From Nemertoderma westbladi (Eukaryota > Xenacoelomorpha > Nemertodermatida > Nemertodermatidae): a stretch of DNA of 28,568 nt. Positions 19,152 through 28,568 of this stretch are shown here, piece after piece; the first letter of the stretch is position 1, and the number at the start of each line of letters is the position of its first letter. The stretch is from positions 1 to 28,568 of the forward strand of contig JAUCBJ010005391.1 in assembly GCA_032718475.1 (NCBI GenBank). The letters run 5' to 3'. The notes under the pieces are model-generated. The model searched no databases, was not told where the DNA came from, and saw only the letters and a list, made by a program, of their open reading frames with translations. Position numbers and translations under genes: made by a program.

Positions 19152-21932
19152 ATGATTTCCTGGCTGCTTTTGAGCTGCTGTAAACCGGAGCAAGATTCCC
19201 CGAGGAAGAAGAGGCACTTCATCTACTCCCCCGTCCATTTAAGAACTAAAGAAACTGATTTTCAAAACTTAAATCTCATCGAAGGAGAAGAAACAATAGT
19301 ATCCGCAGTTTCCACTAACCCCATGGCGCATGGTGGATTCAACTCACCGATAATCTCGATAAAATGTAATTCTCCATCATCGAAACTTCCATCATCATCT
19401 CAACGGTACCTTTCGAGATTACCTTCATCCGCATCTCCTAAAACTTCCAGAACTTCCGGTGTTTATGTTGGTCTATCTCGGAAATCCACCAACGTTCGCG
19501 CAGCTGCTGCCGCTTTCGAAAAACCAACGTGCAATAGCAGACCAACTGGTACACGAACCAGTACTACCGGTACCAGTAGCAGTAGTAACACGACTACCTC
19601 AGCATGTTTACACGCACCAGTAACCAGCAGTCGATTTCCGCAATGTAGCTCCTGTATTAGCGGAGACTCACTTATACTCAGCACTTCTTCCGCAATAACC
19701 AGTGCCGGTAGTAGACCTACCGGTACGTCCTCCCCGAAACGGGAGTCAATCGAGAAACGGAATCCGATAGAATTAGAATCTTCGCCGTGGGTTCTAAAAT
19801 CGCAGTCAACATCGACAAACTCGCATTTAAATAAACATTCTACCGGTACCGGTACTATCAGTGGTCCTACCAGTACCGGAACTATAGAGAATGGGAACGA
19901 ATCAATTCACCCCTTTAAACTGGATTATTTGTCACATCAAAATAAATCGCTTCTTATTGATAAAGATTGTAATAAAACAGATACTATTACTAACGTTAAA
20001 GAAAACCTAGAACCGCCGAAACAAACAGAACCTAAAAAACCAACACCAAAAATTCGTATTAGCGAGAGAATATCAACTTTAACTCTCAAAGTTGTCGCCC
20101 CAACTTCCTTAGGTCGAATCGCGAAAGCGACAACTAAAATTATAAACACTAAAGCTTTCAGTGTGAAAGCCTTCGAGGAAACTAGCTCCTTCACTGAAGT
20201 TCTCATTCCTAACGAATCCGAACAAATTGATTCAAATAATGGAATAATTTCTACAGATAAATTAATTACCGGTAATAGCGGAAGAACTTCGGAGAAAAGA
20301 ACTCCGTATTTTATTAGAGAATTAGAAGATGTAGAAGTTTTCCCTGGTTATCCCTTTATATTTAAATGTAAAGTCGGGGGTTTTCCTTCCCCTAAAGTTT
20401 TTTGGTATAAAAACAATCAGCGAATCGATTTATCTTTTCCATTGCGATATAATTTCTCTCAGAGTTCGGATGAAGAAGGAGTCCACGCGTTGGAGGTTGC
20501 GGCGGCGCAATCCGAAGACGCCGGGACGTTTAGCTGCGAGGCAATCAACCCGATGGGAAAGTCGACCAGTTCGGCGTTGCTCTTTATCGACGGTTCGGTA
20601 ATCAGCTCGACGGGATCCACCGAAGACGAATATGAGACGGCGTTGAGTCGTGTCTCCAGCTGCACCCTGCGGTCCGCCTCCGATGGGAGTGCAACCCCGG
20701 AGGAAGGCCGCAGTCTCCTAGGAGACGCGACTTCCTTGACCCCTCCAGAGTTCACCCTCCCTCTCGCCAACCATATTGGATACTTCGGTAAACCATTGCG
20801 GTTAGTCTGCGTGGCCTCCGGGGTCCCGAGACCGCACGTTGAGTGGTGGAAAGGTGGCGAGAGGTTGTGTGTCGGCCCCCGTTACTCGATATCCGACGAT
20901 AACTACGTCTACACACTGGATATCGATTCCATTATGTTTAGCGATACCGGAGGATTCAGAGTCGTTGCGACTAACAATCTCGGTGAAGCTGAAACATCAT
21001 GTCGGGTTAATGTAGAAGTTTTAAATCGCTCCGGACTTAAAATCCAACCGCCTCGATTCCTCGCTGGGTTGATAGACACGACTATCATTGAGGGCAGCAC
21101 TGGACACTTTCTGTGTCGCGTTGCCGGTATTCCTTCACCAGCGGTACAGTGGTTCAGGGATGGAGTCCCCTTGAATTCCGACGGCGATCCCAAATACTCG
21201 ACGTCTCGCGATGCCGAGGATGTCCACTCGTTGGTGGTCGTCGACGCATCCTTCTCGGATGTCGGTTGCTTCTCGTGCGTCGCAAGCAACCCCGCGGGTC
21301 GGGTAGCCAGCTACTCGCGGCTCTTCGTGAACCCAACCGAGGATTTATTCGAGGACGCGCGCAGCCACATATCCTTTGAGTCGTCTTACGGGGGCGGGAG
21401 AGGCGCTGGGGGTAGTCGTGCGAGCGGTACCGGTAGTCGTGCGAGCGGCAGCCGTAGTCGTGCGAGCGGTACCGGTAGTTGCGCCAGCGGTACCGGCCAA
21501 TCTACCGACAGTCGTCGGTTCTCTATAGGCGATCCGGACGATCTCCCCAACTCCCCTGAAACTCCTTCAGGGTTCCCGCAACGCAGTTACTATATCAGCC
21601 TCGATGACGATATCGTCTACAACCATGCGCCCATATTCCTCTATCAACCGAAGGCCGGCACCTTCACTGAAGGTAGTCCAGTGACCTTCACCTGCACGGT
21701 GCTAGGGAACCCGAAGCCTCGGGTCTCCTGGTTCCTCCGTGGGAAGGTTTTGGTCCCTGTTGAGGGGCGACTTCTCCTTACTGAGGAGGAAGGGGGCGTC
21801 TACACCCTGGAGTTACCCACTACAGAGCTGACTGACTCCGGTGAGTATATATGTACGGCTGTTAACGAAATAGGAGCGGTGTTCGCGTCAGCTCGACTCC
21901 TTATACAGGAGGGGCCGGAGGAAGACGAGTAG
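19152..21932 (+). CDS. Intracellular protein with four I-set immunoglobulin domains
   Basis: Probably a sarcomere or actin-cytoskeleton protein of the palladin/zormin/titin-like group. The first ~380 residues are Ser/Thr-rich and disordered. Four I-set domains follow at about residues 385-478, 531-625, 633-727 and 826-920, each with the core Trp (VFWYKNN, VEWWKGG, VQWFRDG, VSWFLRG), the first Cys (FKCKV, LVCVA, FLCRV, FTCTV) and a Y/F-x-C-like strand F; in domain 2 that second Cys is replaced (GGFRVVATN). No hydrophobic signal or membrane helix is convincing: MISWLLLSCC is short and followed by charges. A Gly/Ser/Arg repeat (about residues 750-785) joins domains 3 and 4. The protein stops six residues after domain 4 with an acidic tail. 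No kinase or Fn3 domain is seen. Upstream exons may exist. Codon use turns clearly more GC-rich after about 20460. Confidence 0.85.
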   Translation: MISWLLLSCCKPEQDSPRKKRHFIYSPVHLRTKETDFQNLNLIEGEETIVSAVSTNPMAHGGFNSPIISIKCNSPSSKLPSSSQRYLSRLPSSASPKTSRTSGVYVGLSRKSTNVRAAAAAFEKPTCNSRPTGTRTSTTGTSSSSNTTTSACLHAPVTSSRFPQCSSCISGDSLILSTSSAITSAGSRPTGTSSPKRESIEKRNPIELESSPWVLKSQSTSTNSHLNKHSTGTGTISGPTSTGTIENGNESIHPFKLDYLSHQNKSLLIDKDCNKTDTITNVKENLEPPKQTEPKKPTPKIRISERISTLTLKVVAPTSLGRIAKATTKIINTKAFSVKAFEETSSFTEVLIPNESEQIDSNNGIISTDKLITGNSGRTSEKRTPYFIRELEDVEVFPGYPFIFKCKVGGFPSPKVFWYKNNQRIDLSFPLRYNFSQSSDEEGVHALEVAAAQSEDAGTFSCEAINPMGKSTSSALLFIDGSVISSTGSTEDEYETALSRVSSCTLRSASDGSATPEEGRSLLGDATSLTPPEFTLPLANHIGYFGKPLRLVCVASGVPRPHVEWWKGGERLCVGPRYSISDDNYVYTLDIDSIMFSDTGGFRVVATNNLGEAETSCRVNVEVLNRSGLKIQPPRFLAGLIDTTIIEGSTGHFLCRVAGIPSPAVQWFRDGVPLNSDGDPKYSTSRDAEDVHSLVVVDASFSDVGCFSCVASNPAGRVASYSRLFVNPTEDLFEDARSHISFESSYGGGRGAGGSRASGTGSRASGSRSRASGTGSCASGTGQSTDSRRFSIGDPDDLPNSPETPSGFPQRSYYISLDDDIVYNHAPIFLYQPKAGTFTEGSPVTFTCTVLGNPKPRVSWFLRGKVLVPVEGRLLLTEEEGGVYTLELPTTELTDSGEYICTAVNEIGAVFASARLLIQEGPEEDE

Positions 21933-21982
21933 AATGGGGAAATAATAGAAAAACAGAACGCAGAAATTGGTAAATGGTTTGG

Positions 21983-22318
21983 GAAATAGGTTCTGTTATT
22001 GCGGAAATAGAATCGGTTATTGCGGAAATAGAATCGGTTATTACGGAAATAGAATCGGCTATTGCGGAAATAGAATCGCTTATTGCGGAAATAGAATCGG
22101 TTAATGCGGAAATAGAATCGGTTAATGCGGAAATAGAATCAGTTATTGCGGAAATAGAATCGGTTATTGCGGAAATAGAATCGGTTATTGCGGAAATAGA
22201 ATCGGTTATTGCGGAAATAGAATCGGTTAATGCGGAAATAGAATCAGTTATTGCGGAAATAGAATCGCTTATTGCGGAAATAGAATCGGTTAATGCGGAA
22301 ATAGAATCGGTTATTGCA
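21983..22318. repeat. 21 bp minisatellite, about 16 units
   Basis: Unit GGTTATTGCGGAAATAGAAT plus C, with T/A and G/C variants. It starts about 50 bp after the Ig gene's stop, so it probably lies in that gene's 3' UTR. Since 21 is seven codons, both strands stay open: the plus strand reads (IESVIAE)n, the minus strand (TDSISAI)n. I see no support for translation. Confidence 0.9.
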
Positions 22319-23454
22319 GGGTCTATATGTGGTTTGTTTTTATATTTGCGATTTTTTTTATTATTATTTAATCTGCATAATTTCAATGTGTACTGTATTG
22401 TATGTATATATATTTATTTTATATTGAATATTTTAGCTATATATATTTCTTGTATAAACCTGATAATATCTAGTGCGAACAATTTAGTTGTTTAGAAGAA
22501 TCTCTAGAGCTACGGATTTGTAGTTCCCGTTTAGTTTTATTTGTTCGGATAACATCTGTTTAGTTATTCAAAAGTGTTTCTCCACTTATTTTTATCGGCT
22601 CGGCATTCGGCTAGGCATAAGTGCAGAAGAGTTTGTCTACTTACTTATGGGATATTGTCCGTGTGGGGCGAGCCACGAAGTCTAATAAGCCTTTAGCGTA
22701 GCAGCTATAATTAGCGGACCGTCTTTTATCGTCGTCGTTTGAAATGTTTGAACGCTAATAAGTCGGTCAATCATGGATGAAATGGAACCAAACTTGGTAC
22801 ACATGTAGTCTATAAATAGTTTAGAAATTCTACACACAGACGGACTTATATAGTTCCTCTGCCGGCCGCTAGGGGGCGAATTGTAAGAAAACTAGGAGTG
22901 CTATAATAGTTAGAGCCAACCATCAGATTCATCTGATATTTGGTGGGAGTGACCAGGTCCACTAAATGTACCACACTCACAAAAGTCCTCTGGCTATACC
23001 CTCGTACTGCGCGAAAGCCCCACGAACGTGTTATATTGTATATTAGATATTATTGTACAAATAATTCCGTAGATATTTTTAACTCTGTTGCATACGTTGG
23101 ACGCTTTTGTTAGCTATGAGTGTGATTAGGTCTAATTAATTTATTGTAGTTTTCACAAAAATTATTTCTAGAAACGTTGATCATTGTATTAAAATTAGTA
23201 TTTAATATATTTTGTGTTTATCTTTGTTACGAATCGTAAAACATACGACCATTGTTCTGGAAAATCGTGGCATCAATGACCGTTGCATGATTTCGGATCT
23301 GTCACCTCACCAGGAACCACACTATAAAATAATAATTTGGAAGAACTTATTGGTATTTTGGGTGAAAGAGTATTTAAACTTAATATTTCTATGTATTCTT
23401 GGTTGGAGGCTATGAAGCACGTACATTGTTTACATACAAGATATACCACACCTG
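22319..23454. other. Non-coding sequence with one CCGCTAGGGGGC repeat monomer
   Basis: No gene recognised. About 22726-22885 resembles the ~155 bp monomers at 14187-14649: it shares TCGTCGT near the start, GCTAATAA, AACTTGG(T/C)A and the closing CCGCTAG(G/A)GGGC. The rest is AT-rich and could include the 3' UTR of the Ig gene; I see no clear AATAAA close to its stop. Confidence 0.5.
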
Positions 23455-24370
23455 TAAGGAAGGATTTTCCGGTAAGGAAGGATTTTCCGGTTAGGAAGGA
23501 TTTTCCGGTTAGGAAGGATTTTCTGGTGAGGGAGGATTTTCAGGTTAGGAAGGATTTTCTCGTTAGCAAGGATTTTCCGGTTAGGAAGGATTTTCCGGTT
23601 AGGAAGGATTTTCTGGTTAGGAAGGATTTTCCCGGTTAGGAAGGATTTTCTGGTTAGGAAGGATTTTCCGGTTAGGAAGGATTTTCCGGTTAGGAAGGAT
23701 TTTCCGGTTAGGAAGGATTTTCTGGTTAAGGAGGATTTTCTCGTTAGGAAGGATTTTCCGGTTAGGAAGGATTTTCCGGTTAGGAAGGATTTTCTGGTTA
23801 GGAAGGATTTTCCGGTTAGGAAGGATTTTCTGGTTAGGAAGGATTTTCTGGTTAGGAAGGATTTTCTGGTTAGGAAGGATTTTCTGGTTAGGAAGGATTT
23901 TCTGGTTAGGAAGGATTTTCTGGTTAGGAAGGATTTTCTCGTTAGGAAGGATTTTCCGGTTAGGAAGGATTTTCTGGGTAGGAAGGATTTTCCGGTTAGG
24001 AAGGATTTTCTCGTTAGGAAGGATTTTCCGGTTAGGAAGGATTTTCCGGTTAGGAAGGATTTTCTGGTTAGGAAGAATTTTCTGGTTAGGAAGGATTTTC
24101 TGGTTAGGAAGGATTTTCCGGTTAGGAAGGATTTTCTGGTTAGGAAGGATTTTCCGGTTAGGAAGGATTTTCCGGTTAGGAAGGATTTTCTGGTTAGGAA
24201 GAATTTTCTGGTTAGGAAGGATTTTCTGGTTAGGAAGGATTTTCTGGTTAGGAAGGATTTTCTGGTTAGGAAGGATTTTCTCGTTAGGAAGGATTTTCCG
24301 GTTAGGAAGGATTTTCCGGTTAGGAAGAATTTTCTGGTTAGGAAGGATTTTCTGGTTAGGAAGGATTTTC
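23455..24370. repeat. 18 bp minisatellite, about 51 units, with 7-unit higher-order repeats
   Basis: Unit GGTTAGGAAGGATTTTCY with end variants CCGG, CTGG and CTCG. A marker variant GAAGAATTT occurs at 24072, 24198 and 24324, exactly 126 bp (seven units) apart, so blocks of seven units were duplicated. Eighteen bases are six codons, so the minus strand has a 267-codon frame of repeated ILPN(Q/R)K; I treat that as an artefact of the period. Confidence 0.92.
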
Positions 24371-24387
24371 TTCATTTTACCCGAACC

Positions 24388-24450
24388 GCTATCGGAATAG
24401 TTGGAGTGCCCGACTTCCAACCTGGAGTGGACCAGTTCGATCCCAGTTCA
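24388..24450 (+). repeat. tRNA-like SINE head
   Basis: TAGTTGGAGTG (24398-24408) and AGTTCGATCCC (24434-24444) match Pol III A and B boxes at tRNA-like spacing, with an anticodon-arm-like segment CCCGACTTCCAACC between them. A complete tRNA cloverleaf is not apparent. A second, opposite B box lies at 24577-24591 (reverse complement AGTTCGATCCCAACC). Confidence 0.45.
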
Positions 24451-24624
24451 AACTATGTTCTCCTAATTTATTGGCAATTACGTAGTTTTTCTCAGATGCA
24501 CACATACATGCAACCTTGGAACGTCTCTATCACAAATTACGGGGTTAAAGCGTAGCAAAGTGACGTCTTTGACGTTAGGTTGGGATCGAACTGCTGGCCT
24601 GCGGATTGGTATCAGTGGGACAAA

Positions 24625-25222
24625 ATCCTAAAAAAAAATAAAAAAAAGAATTATCTCACGAACTTTATTTAATTGGAGCCGTTGTATATATATTGTGTTA
24701 CATTATGTCAATCAAGGTCAACTAGAACTCTGCCTCTGGTAAAGCGTAAAAGTACCACTTAGCTCGTTGCGGTCTATAGTTAGGAACGTTGTTTTTGTTG
24801 GCTAAAAGTGTAAAATTATAAACGCCGTACTGCAGTTGTTGTAGTAACTGAAATTCATAATAATAATGGGAATAGTTTTCATTAATATTTATAAACATTG
24901 GTTATGAATGAGATTGTTTAATTATGATTTCAGAACGCCGAAAAGTTTACACAGTGTAATATAATTACTTTAATTATTGTATGAAAAGGTAGCTATTCAG
25001 ATTCATAGATCCTCGTGTATTTGCGTAAACCCCCTCTCGCTGTGCTCACTCAGTACATAATTATACACTCGTGTCATAACGTGGAAATGTAACTTTATAA
25101 ATAAATCTTGAATTTCTAAGAGAGCCATTGTTCATATTCATAAAATAGCACTTTATAGCGTCACGGTACGAAACGATGGCTGTAATCTGTAAAAGCTTTA
25201 AAGTGCTATAAATAAATAAATA
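24625..25222. other. Non-coding sequence, nothing recognised
   Basis: AT-rich with an A-rich run at 24630-24648. No gene, repeat or element end is supported. Confidence 0.45.
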
Positions 25223-25224
25223 AA

Positions 25225-26009
25225 GTGCCAGCCATTGAAATCTGGAGAACCTTTCTTGGTTCGAGACCCACAAATCCCTCTCTAAAGGCTTCTAGTAAAT
25301 CCTCAGCACGTGCGCGTCCCATGAAAACCGACGTAATATAACGGCAAATTACAAGGTCTTTTTATCCATAAATCGTACACATATATCCATTTGACCCCTT
25401 TGTGCCACCTTATTTAGCGATTCGACAAACAATAGCGACTGCTTCAGGTTCTCCATTAGTTCCTCGCGGTAGAAGGGGGTAGAAGGGGTTAATGACGTAC
25501 CCAACCTTGTCCCTTCCCAACTGCATCTGTTGGGCGATCTTGCTATCTGGGAACATAGATGATAAAACAGATGTTGACGATGCCACACTGCGGTTTGAGT
25601 GATGCGTTTTCACTCCCTGGAGACACCATAAGATTTTCTGCTCGTGTGACTTTATCTCCAAGGAGGAGATAGTCATCTATTCTTGGAGGAACAACGATTT
25701 CTGAAACATTGTGTATAGGCCTGGTTGGAGCAGTTGGAGGTGGAGGTACGGTGGGTTGATTGACAGCAGCTGTCATATGGGTCTGAATTGGAGTAGAAAT
25801 AGCTAGCGCGTTCATTCTGCTGCGATGTCCTGCTCCTTGTGCATGGCTTTTTAAAGCTTGCCGACCCATTGAAGAAATATCAACTATTTTGCAACAAATT
25901 TTACAATTGGCACTGAAAACGTTTTTGGTTTTTTCAACCCTGGAAGAGAGAACTCCCCGACTAACCATGCCTCCTGGAATCGAGACTGGCTCTTGCTTTT
26001 GGGACCCAT
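25225..26009 (-). pseudogene. Frameshifted gene of a transposon-linked zinc-finger protein family
   Basis: From ATG at 26009 the pieces follow the order of a family common in invertebrate and fish genomes: MGPKSKSQSRFQEAWL, a zinc finger CKICCKIVDISSMGRQALKS followed by HAQGAGH, a Pro-rich linker, ILWCLQGVKTHHSNRS, MFPDSKIAQQMQLGRDKVGY, SLNKVAQRGQMDICVRF, and MGRARAEDLLEAF near 25300. Adjacent blocks lie in different frames, with shifts near 25950, 25645 (an AAAA run), 25485 (next to a duplicated GGTAGAAGGGG) and 25340. The residue before ESLN is Val where I recall Asp in relatives. The family looks like a hAT/RNase H-type transposase or its host-adopted relative; that is from memory. The 3' part beyond 25225 is missing. 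Confidence 0.7.
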
Positions 26010-26039
26010 TATGAGAATGAATCATAAAGGTTTATCAGT

Positions 26040-26989
26040 CTTTATAATATAATTGTAATTCAAATATTATTCCAATATAATAATATAATACTGTAATATA
26101 AAGTGCTGAGAAAATTAATAAAAATTATAGAGCTTATGCACTGAATGTTAGTGTTTGGTGTTCAACATCAACATTCAACTTTCAATTAATTTATAGAACA
26201 CATTGTTGCCTATGGAGTAGTATATAATAGGATAATATAATAGGAATAAAATAATGGCGCAAAATGACCAAACACCTACTATAGAACTATGTGACTAGTA
26301 AGATTAAAAAGTTAACTTAACATTTTAAAACATTAAGGGAAAGGAGCAGGTCACAATGGCGGTGTTTCAAATGTGTATTGTTTCGTGGTACAGTTGAGTT
26401 TGTGTTGTGTTGTTGCAGTTGATACTTAGCTCTCATCCGTTGCTACTGCGCTGAAGACCGCACGCAAAGTGCGACTGTGCCTTCACCTTCACTTATGATA
26501 CGGGTTTACTAATATGATATCATCAGGGCAGGAGGGCCGCCCGAAGCAAATTTGTGCGACAGAGGCAGCTAATTAAAAGGGCTCTTATTTTAATAATACG
26601 ATAATCTTCTTCTGTCAACCAAGCAGCAATCGCCAACCAAGGGCTCTTGATGTATCGGGCTATCCTATTCAATAAGGAAAGAGTGTCTCAAGCTCAGCTA
26701 ATAACACACAGTACAGAGCGGCAGGTTTCCTACAGCCATCCCTTCGATTAGATACTTAGCTTAGCTGAGATACCTCTACCTTTGACAGTTTGATAGTGGT
26801 CTGGCTATTATGTTCTCGTGTTATTAGTGCTGGCAGGTAGCTTTGTTCAAGGGGACTGACTTGGCTTAGTCTCTGCCCAGGCTAATAACTCGGTAAAGTG
26901 GAGGTAGCTAGCAGAGGAGAGGGGAATTCCCCATAACTGCTTACGGACATCTCTCTGGCTCTGCATTGCATGCAGTTGCAAGTTGAATG
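26040..26989. other. Non-coding sequence with one inverted GTAACCTGCTCC repeat copy
   Basis: AT-rich to 26330, then a reverse-strand copy of the dispersed repeat at about 26333-26380 (AAGGGAAAGGAGCAGGTCAC). No gene is evident. Confidence 0.5.
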
Positions 26990-27011
26990 CCCCCCCCCCC
27001 CCCCCCCCCCC
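26990..27011. repeat. Poly-C tract, 22 bp
   Basis: Uninterrupted run of C; the Gly-rich open frames across it on the minus strand are artefacts. Confidence 0.95.
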
Positions 27012-27159
27012 TCCCATCCTCCTACATGGAACAGCCAATGGATTATACTAACTAAGAAAGTTGGAGATAGAGAGATGGATATGATTTGATGTTTTAGTAG
27101 TCTCAAATCTTATATACGTTGAATTAAGATAGGATTACAATGTCCAGGATTTTTAAAAT

Positions 27160-27274
27160 CCACCTGAAAGTTTGGTTATTCAAGTACATAAAAATTCCCG
27201 GTTGTATATAACTTTTCATGGGCTTTTTCCAGGTATTTCCCGGATATTTTTTTTCCCGGTTGTTCGACACCCTG
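27160..27274 (-). mobile_element. Possible terminal fragment of a DNA transposon
   Basis: Read on the minus strand it begins CAGGGTGTCGAACAACCGGG and continues with repeated CCGGGAAAT-like words. A CAGGGTGTC start is familiar from hAT-type ends, but no partner end is visible here, and a LINE copy begins three bases away. Confidence 0.35.
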
Positions 27275-27277
27275 TCC

Positions 27278-28078
27278 CAGAATCACTAGAGGGAGCCCAA
27301 CGGCTCATTAGAACATGCTGCTTCTAGTGTTGGTCTTTTTATTAACTCCAGAAAGACCAAAATTTTGACAGTTAACTTTGAAAGTCCTCAGCAAGTCTCT
27401 GATCGGATGAGCATACGCTCAAAGGATGGTATGCTTGAGCATGTGGACGACTTCTGTTACCTGGGATCATGGATCCGGAAGTTAGGTGAGGACCTTCGAA
27501 TACGTAAGGGAAAGGCATGGGCAGCCTTGAATAGGCTTTCCAGGATTTGGAAGTCACCGAGAATTAATCGGAAACTTAAGGTCTGATTATTTAGAGCAGC
27601 CTCAGTAGTTCCAGTACTTCTCTATGGGAGTCCATGCTGGGCTCTAACTGCTGAGGACACCAAATCTCTGGATGGCACATTCACAAGAATGCTACGCCGG
27701 GTTCATTGTGTCAAGTACAATGTAAACATCTCCTACCAGAATCTATATAACATTGGAGGTGTCTCATTGGTTCCCCCAAACTTGACACTAGAACAAAATC
27801 GCCTCCGCTTTGCAGGACATTGCTTTCGCCGTGAGGACCAGCCAGTGCATAATCTGTACTTTGGCAGCCTCATGGAGTGAATAAGCATGGTGGATAGCCC
27901 ATGACTATCTTGAGACGCATCTTAAAGGACACTGACATTGAAGATGCGGATGATCTAGCAAATTTCATGGGTGTTAGGGAGTTGTGGCGGCGCAATTTTG
28001 TCGACGAGCCGGCACAGCATTCTTAAAAATGCAGAGTTCTGCAATGCAGCATGCCGATCCTAGTAGTATGTAGTAGTG
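27278..28078 (+). mobile_element. LINE copy, 5'-truncated and decayed
   Basis: Closely matches 11287-12090. It starts later in the reverse transcriptase, after motif C, lacks about 8 bases near 27302, and has stops at about 27583 (TGA after CTTAAGGTC) and 27878 (TGA after CTCATGGAG) plus a few small indels. It does not have the 7 bp insertion found in the copy at 11535, so that insertion is private to the other copy. The tail is (TAG)n-like. I could not find a convincing target duplication. Confidence 0.85.
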
Positions 28079-28116
28079 TGTCATTTAATGTCCTTTTGCT
28101 CATGTAGAAATAAGTC

Positions 28117-28212
28117 TTCGGCTACTTAGGATCTTGGATCCGCATACTTATATTGATGGTAAATATATTGCGGGCAGTAATAGAGCCTGTGCTGCTCTAT
28201 GATATCTTAGCA
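28117..28212 (+). pseudogene. Divergent LINE remnant
   Basis: An open stretch reads FGYLGSWIR, then ILRAVIEPVLLYDIL. These match CYLGSWIR and LFRAAVVPVLLYGS of the LINE at 11470-11650 with the ~100 bases between them reduced to about 30. The DNA differs much more than among the other copies, so it is an older or different LINE lineage. Confidence 0.55.
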
Positions 28213-28568
28213 TTACATAGATAAATCGTATTACAAAAACCCATCACCACCCTGTTGAAACAACGCATTCCAGTCACTGAAGCGTACAGTAACTGTGGAA
28301 CAGGGCAGCCGGTTGGTGAAACGCAACGTGGTGGTCAGCCACCATAAATTGTCTGCTAAAAGAGACATTCAAAATATCAAATAAAATCAGGAGTCATGGT
28401 GTAATAATATAGTTTTGTTTAATGAATTGTTACGTAATTGGATGGTGGAAATAAATATACATTTACATTAACATGAAAATTACAATCACCGGTACAATAA
28501 TTAATATGTCTGCATAAAATAATATTATCTTTATCGTACAAATACAGGATTATTTTAAATTAGAGTTG
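28213..28568. other. Non-coding sequence, nothing recognised
   Basis: AT-rich to the window edge without an identifiable gene or repeat. Confidence 0.45.

Noticed and set aside
23617-24420. 267-codon minus-strand frame of repeated ILPN(Q/R)K
   Set aside because: It is the translation of an 18 bp minisatellite; the frame stays open because the period is a multiple of three.
27265-28090. Target duplication for the LINE copy at 27278-28078
   Set aside because: Only trivial matches of 4-6 bases could be found around the two ends.

Overview
This is eukaryotic DNA, most likely from an invertebrate animal. There are no bacterial operons or Shine-Dalgarno sites. Most of the window is AT-rich non-coding sequence packed with non-autonomous DNA transposons, LINE and SINE fragments and minisatellites, and the one convincing host gene encodes tandem intracellular I-set immunoglobulin domains of the muscle/cytoskeleton kind. 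I lean towards a marine invertebrate, perhaps a crustacean, but nothing here fixes the phylum.

Layout. 1-1231 holds no gene. 1237-19004 is a nest of transposons bracketed by a 53-54 bp inverted repeat (5 bp flanking duplication ATGTA). Inside it, from left to right: a 2.5 kb TIR element whose ends are studded with palindromes of the form CCCCGAATCGGGG (1424-3956), itself holding a SINE fragment, a 31 bp minisatellite and a 263 bp element bounded by G24 and C24; a 5'-truncated LINE tail (4244-4556, minus strand) with a 13 bp target duplication; a small CACTA-like element (4669-4925); a 2.9 kb TIR element (5121-8009) holding two copies of a 0.8 kb hAT-type element, each with its own perfect 8 bp duplication; a GCGCGC-rich element (8645-9259) inserted in a CAATTG minisatellite; a 1.35 kb LINE copy with a decayed reverse transcriptase (10740-12090); a MITE (12541-13881) split by a third copy of the hAT-type element; and a hAT transposase of the ZMYM1-like type (14650-18474) split in frame by a 1.79 kb TIR element with an 11 bp duplication (15286-17074).

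19152-21932 is a 926-codon open frame for a protein with four I-set Ig domains after a long Ser/Thr-rich region, probably a terminal or near-terminal exon. A 21 bp minisatellite starts about 50 bp after its stop. 23455-24370 is an 18 bp minisatellite of about 51 units. 25225-26009 (minus) is a frameshifted pseudogene of a transposon-linked zinc-finger protein family. The right end holds another LINE copy (27278-28078) and a divergent LINE remnant (28117-28212).

Apart from the Ig gene, nothing here works as a pathway. The value of the window lies in the insertion stratigraphy (who inserted into whom), in the target duplications that define element ends to the base, and in several repeat families (poly-G-ended element, palindrome-armed element, the GTAACCTGCTCC repeat) that I cannot match to a named family.
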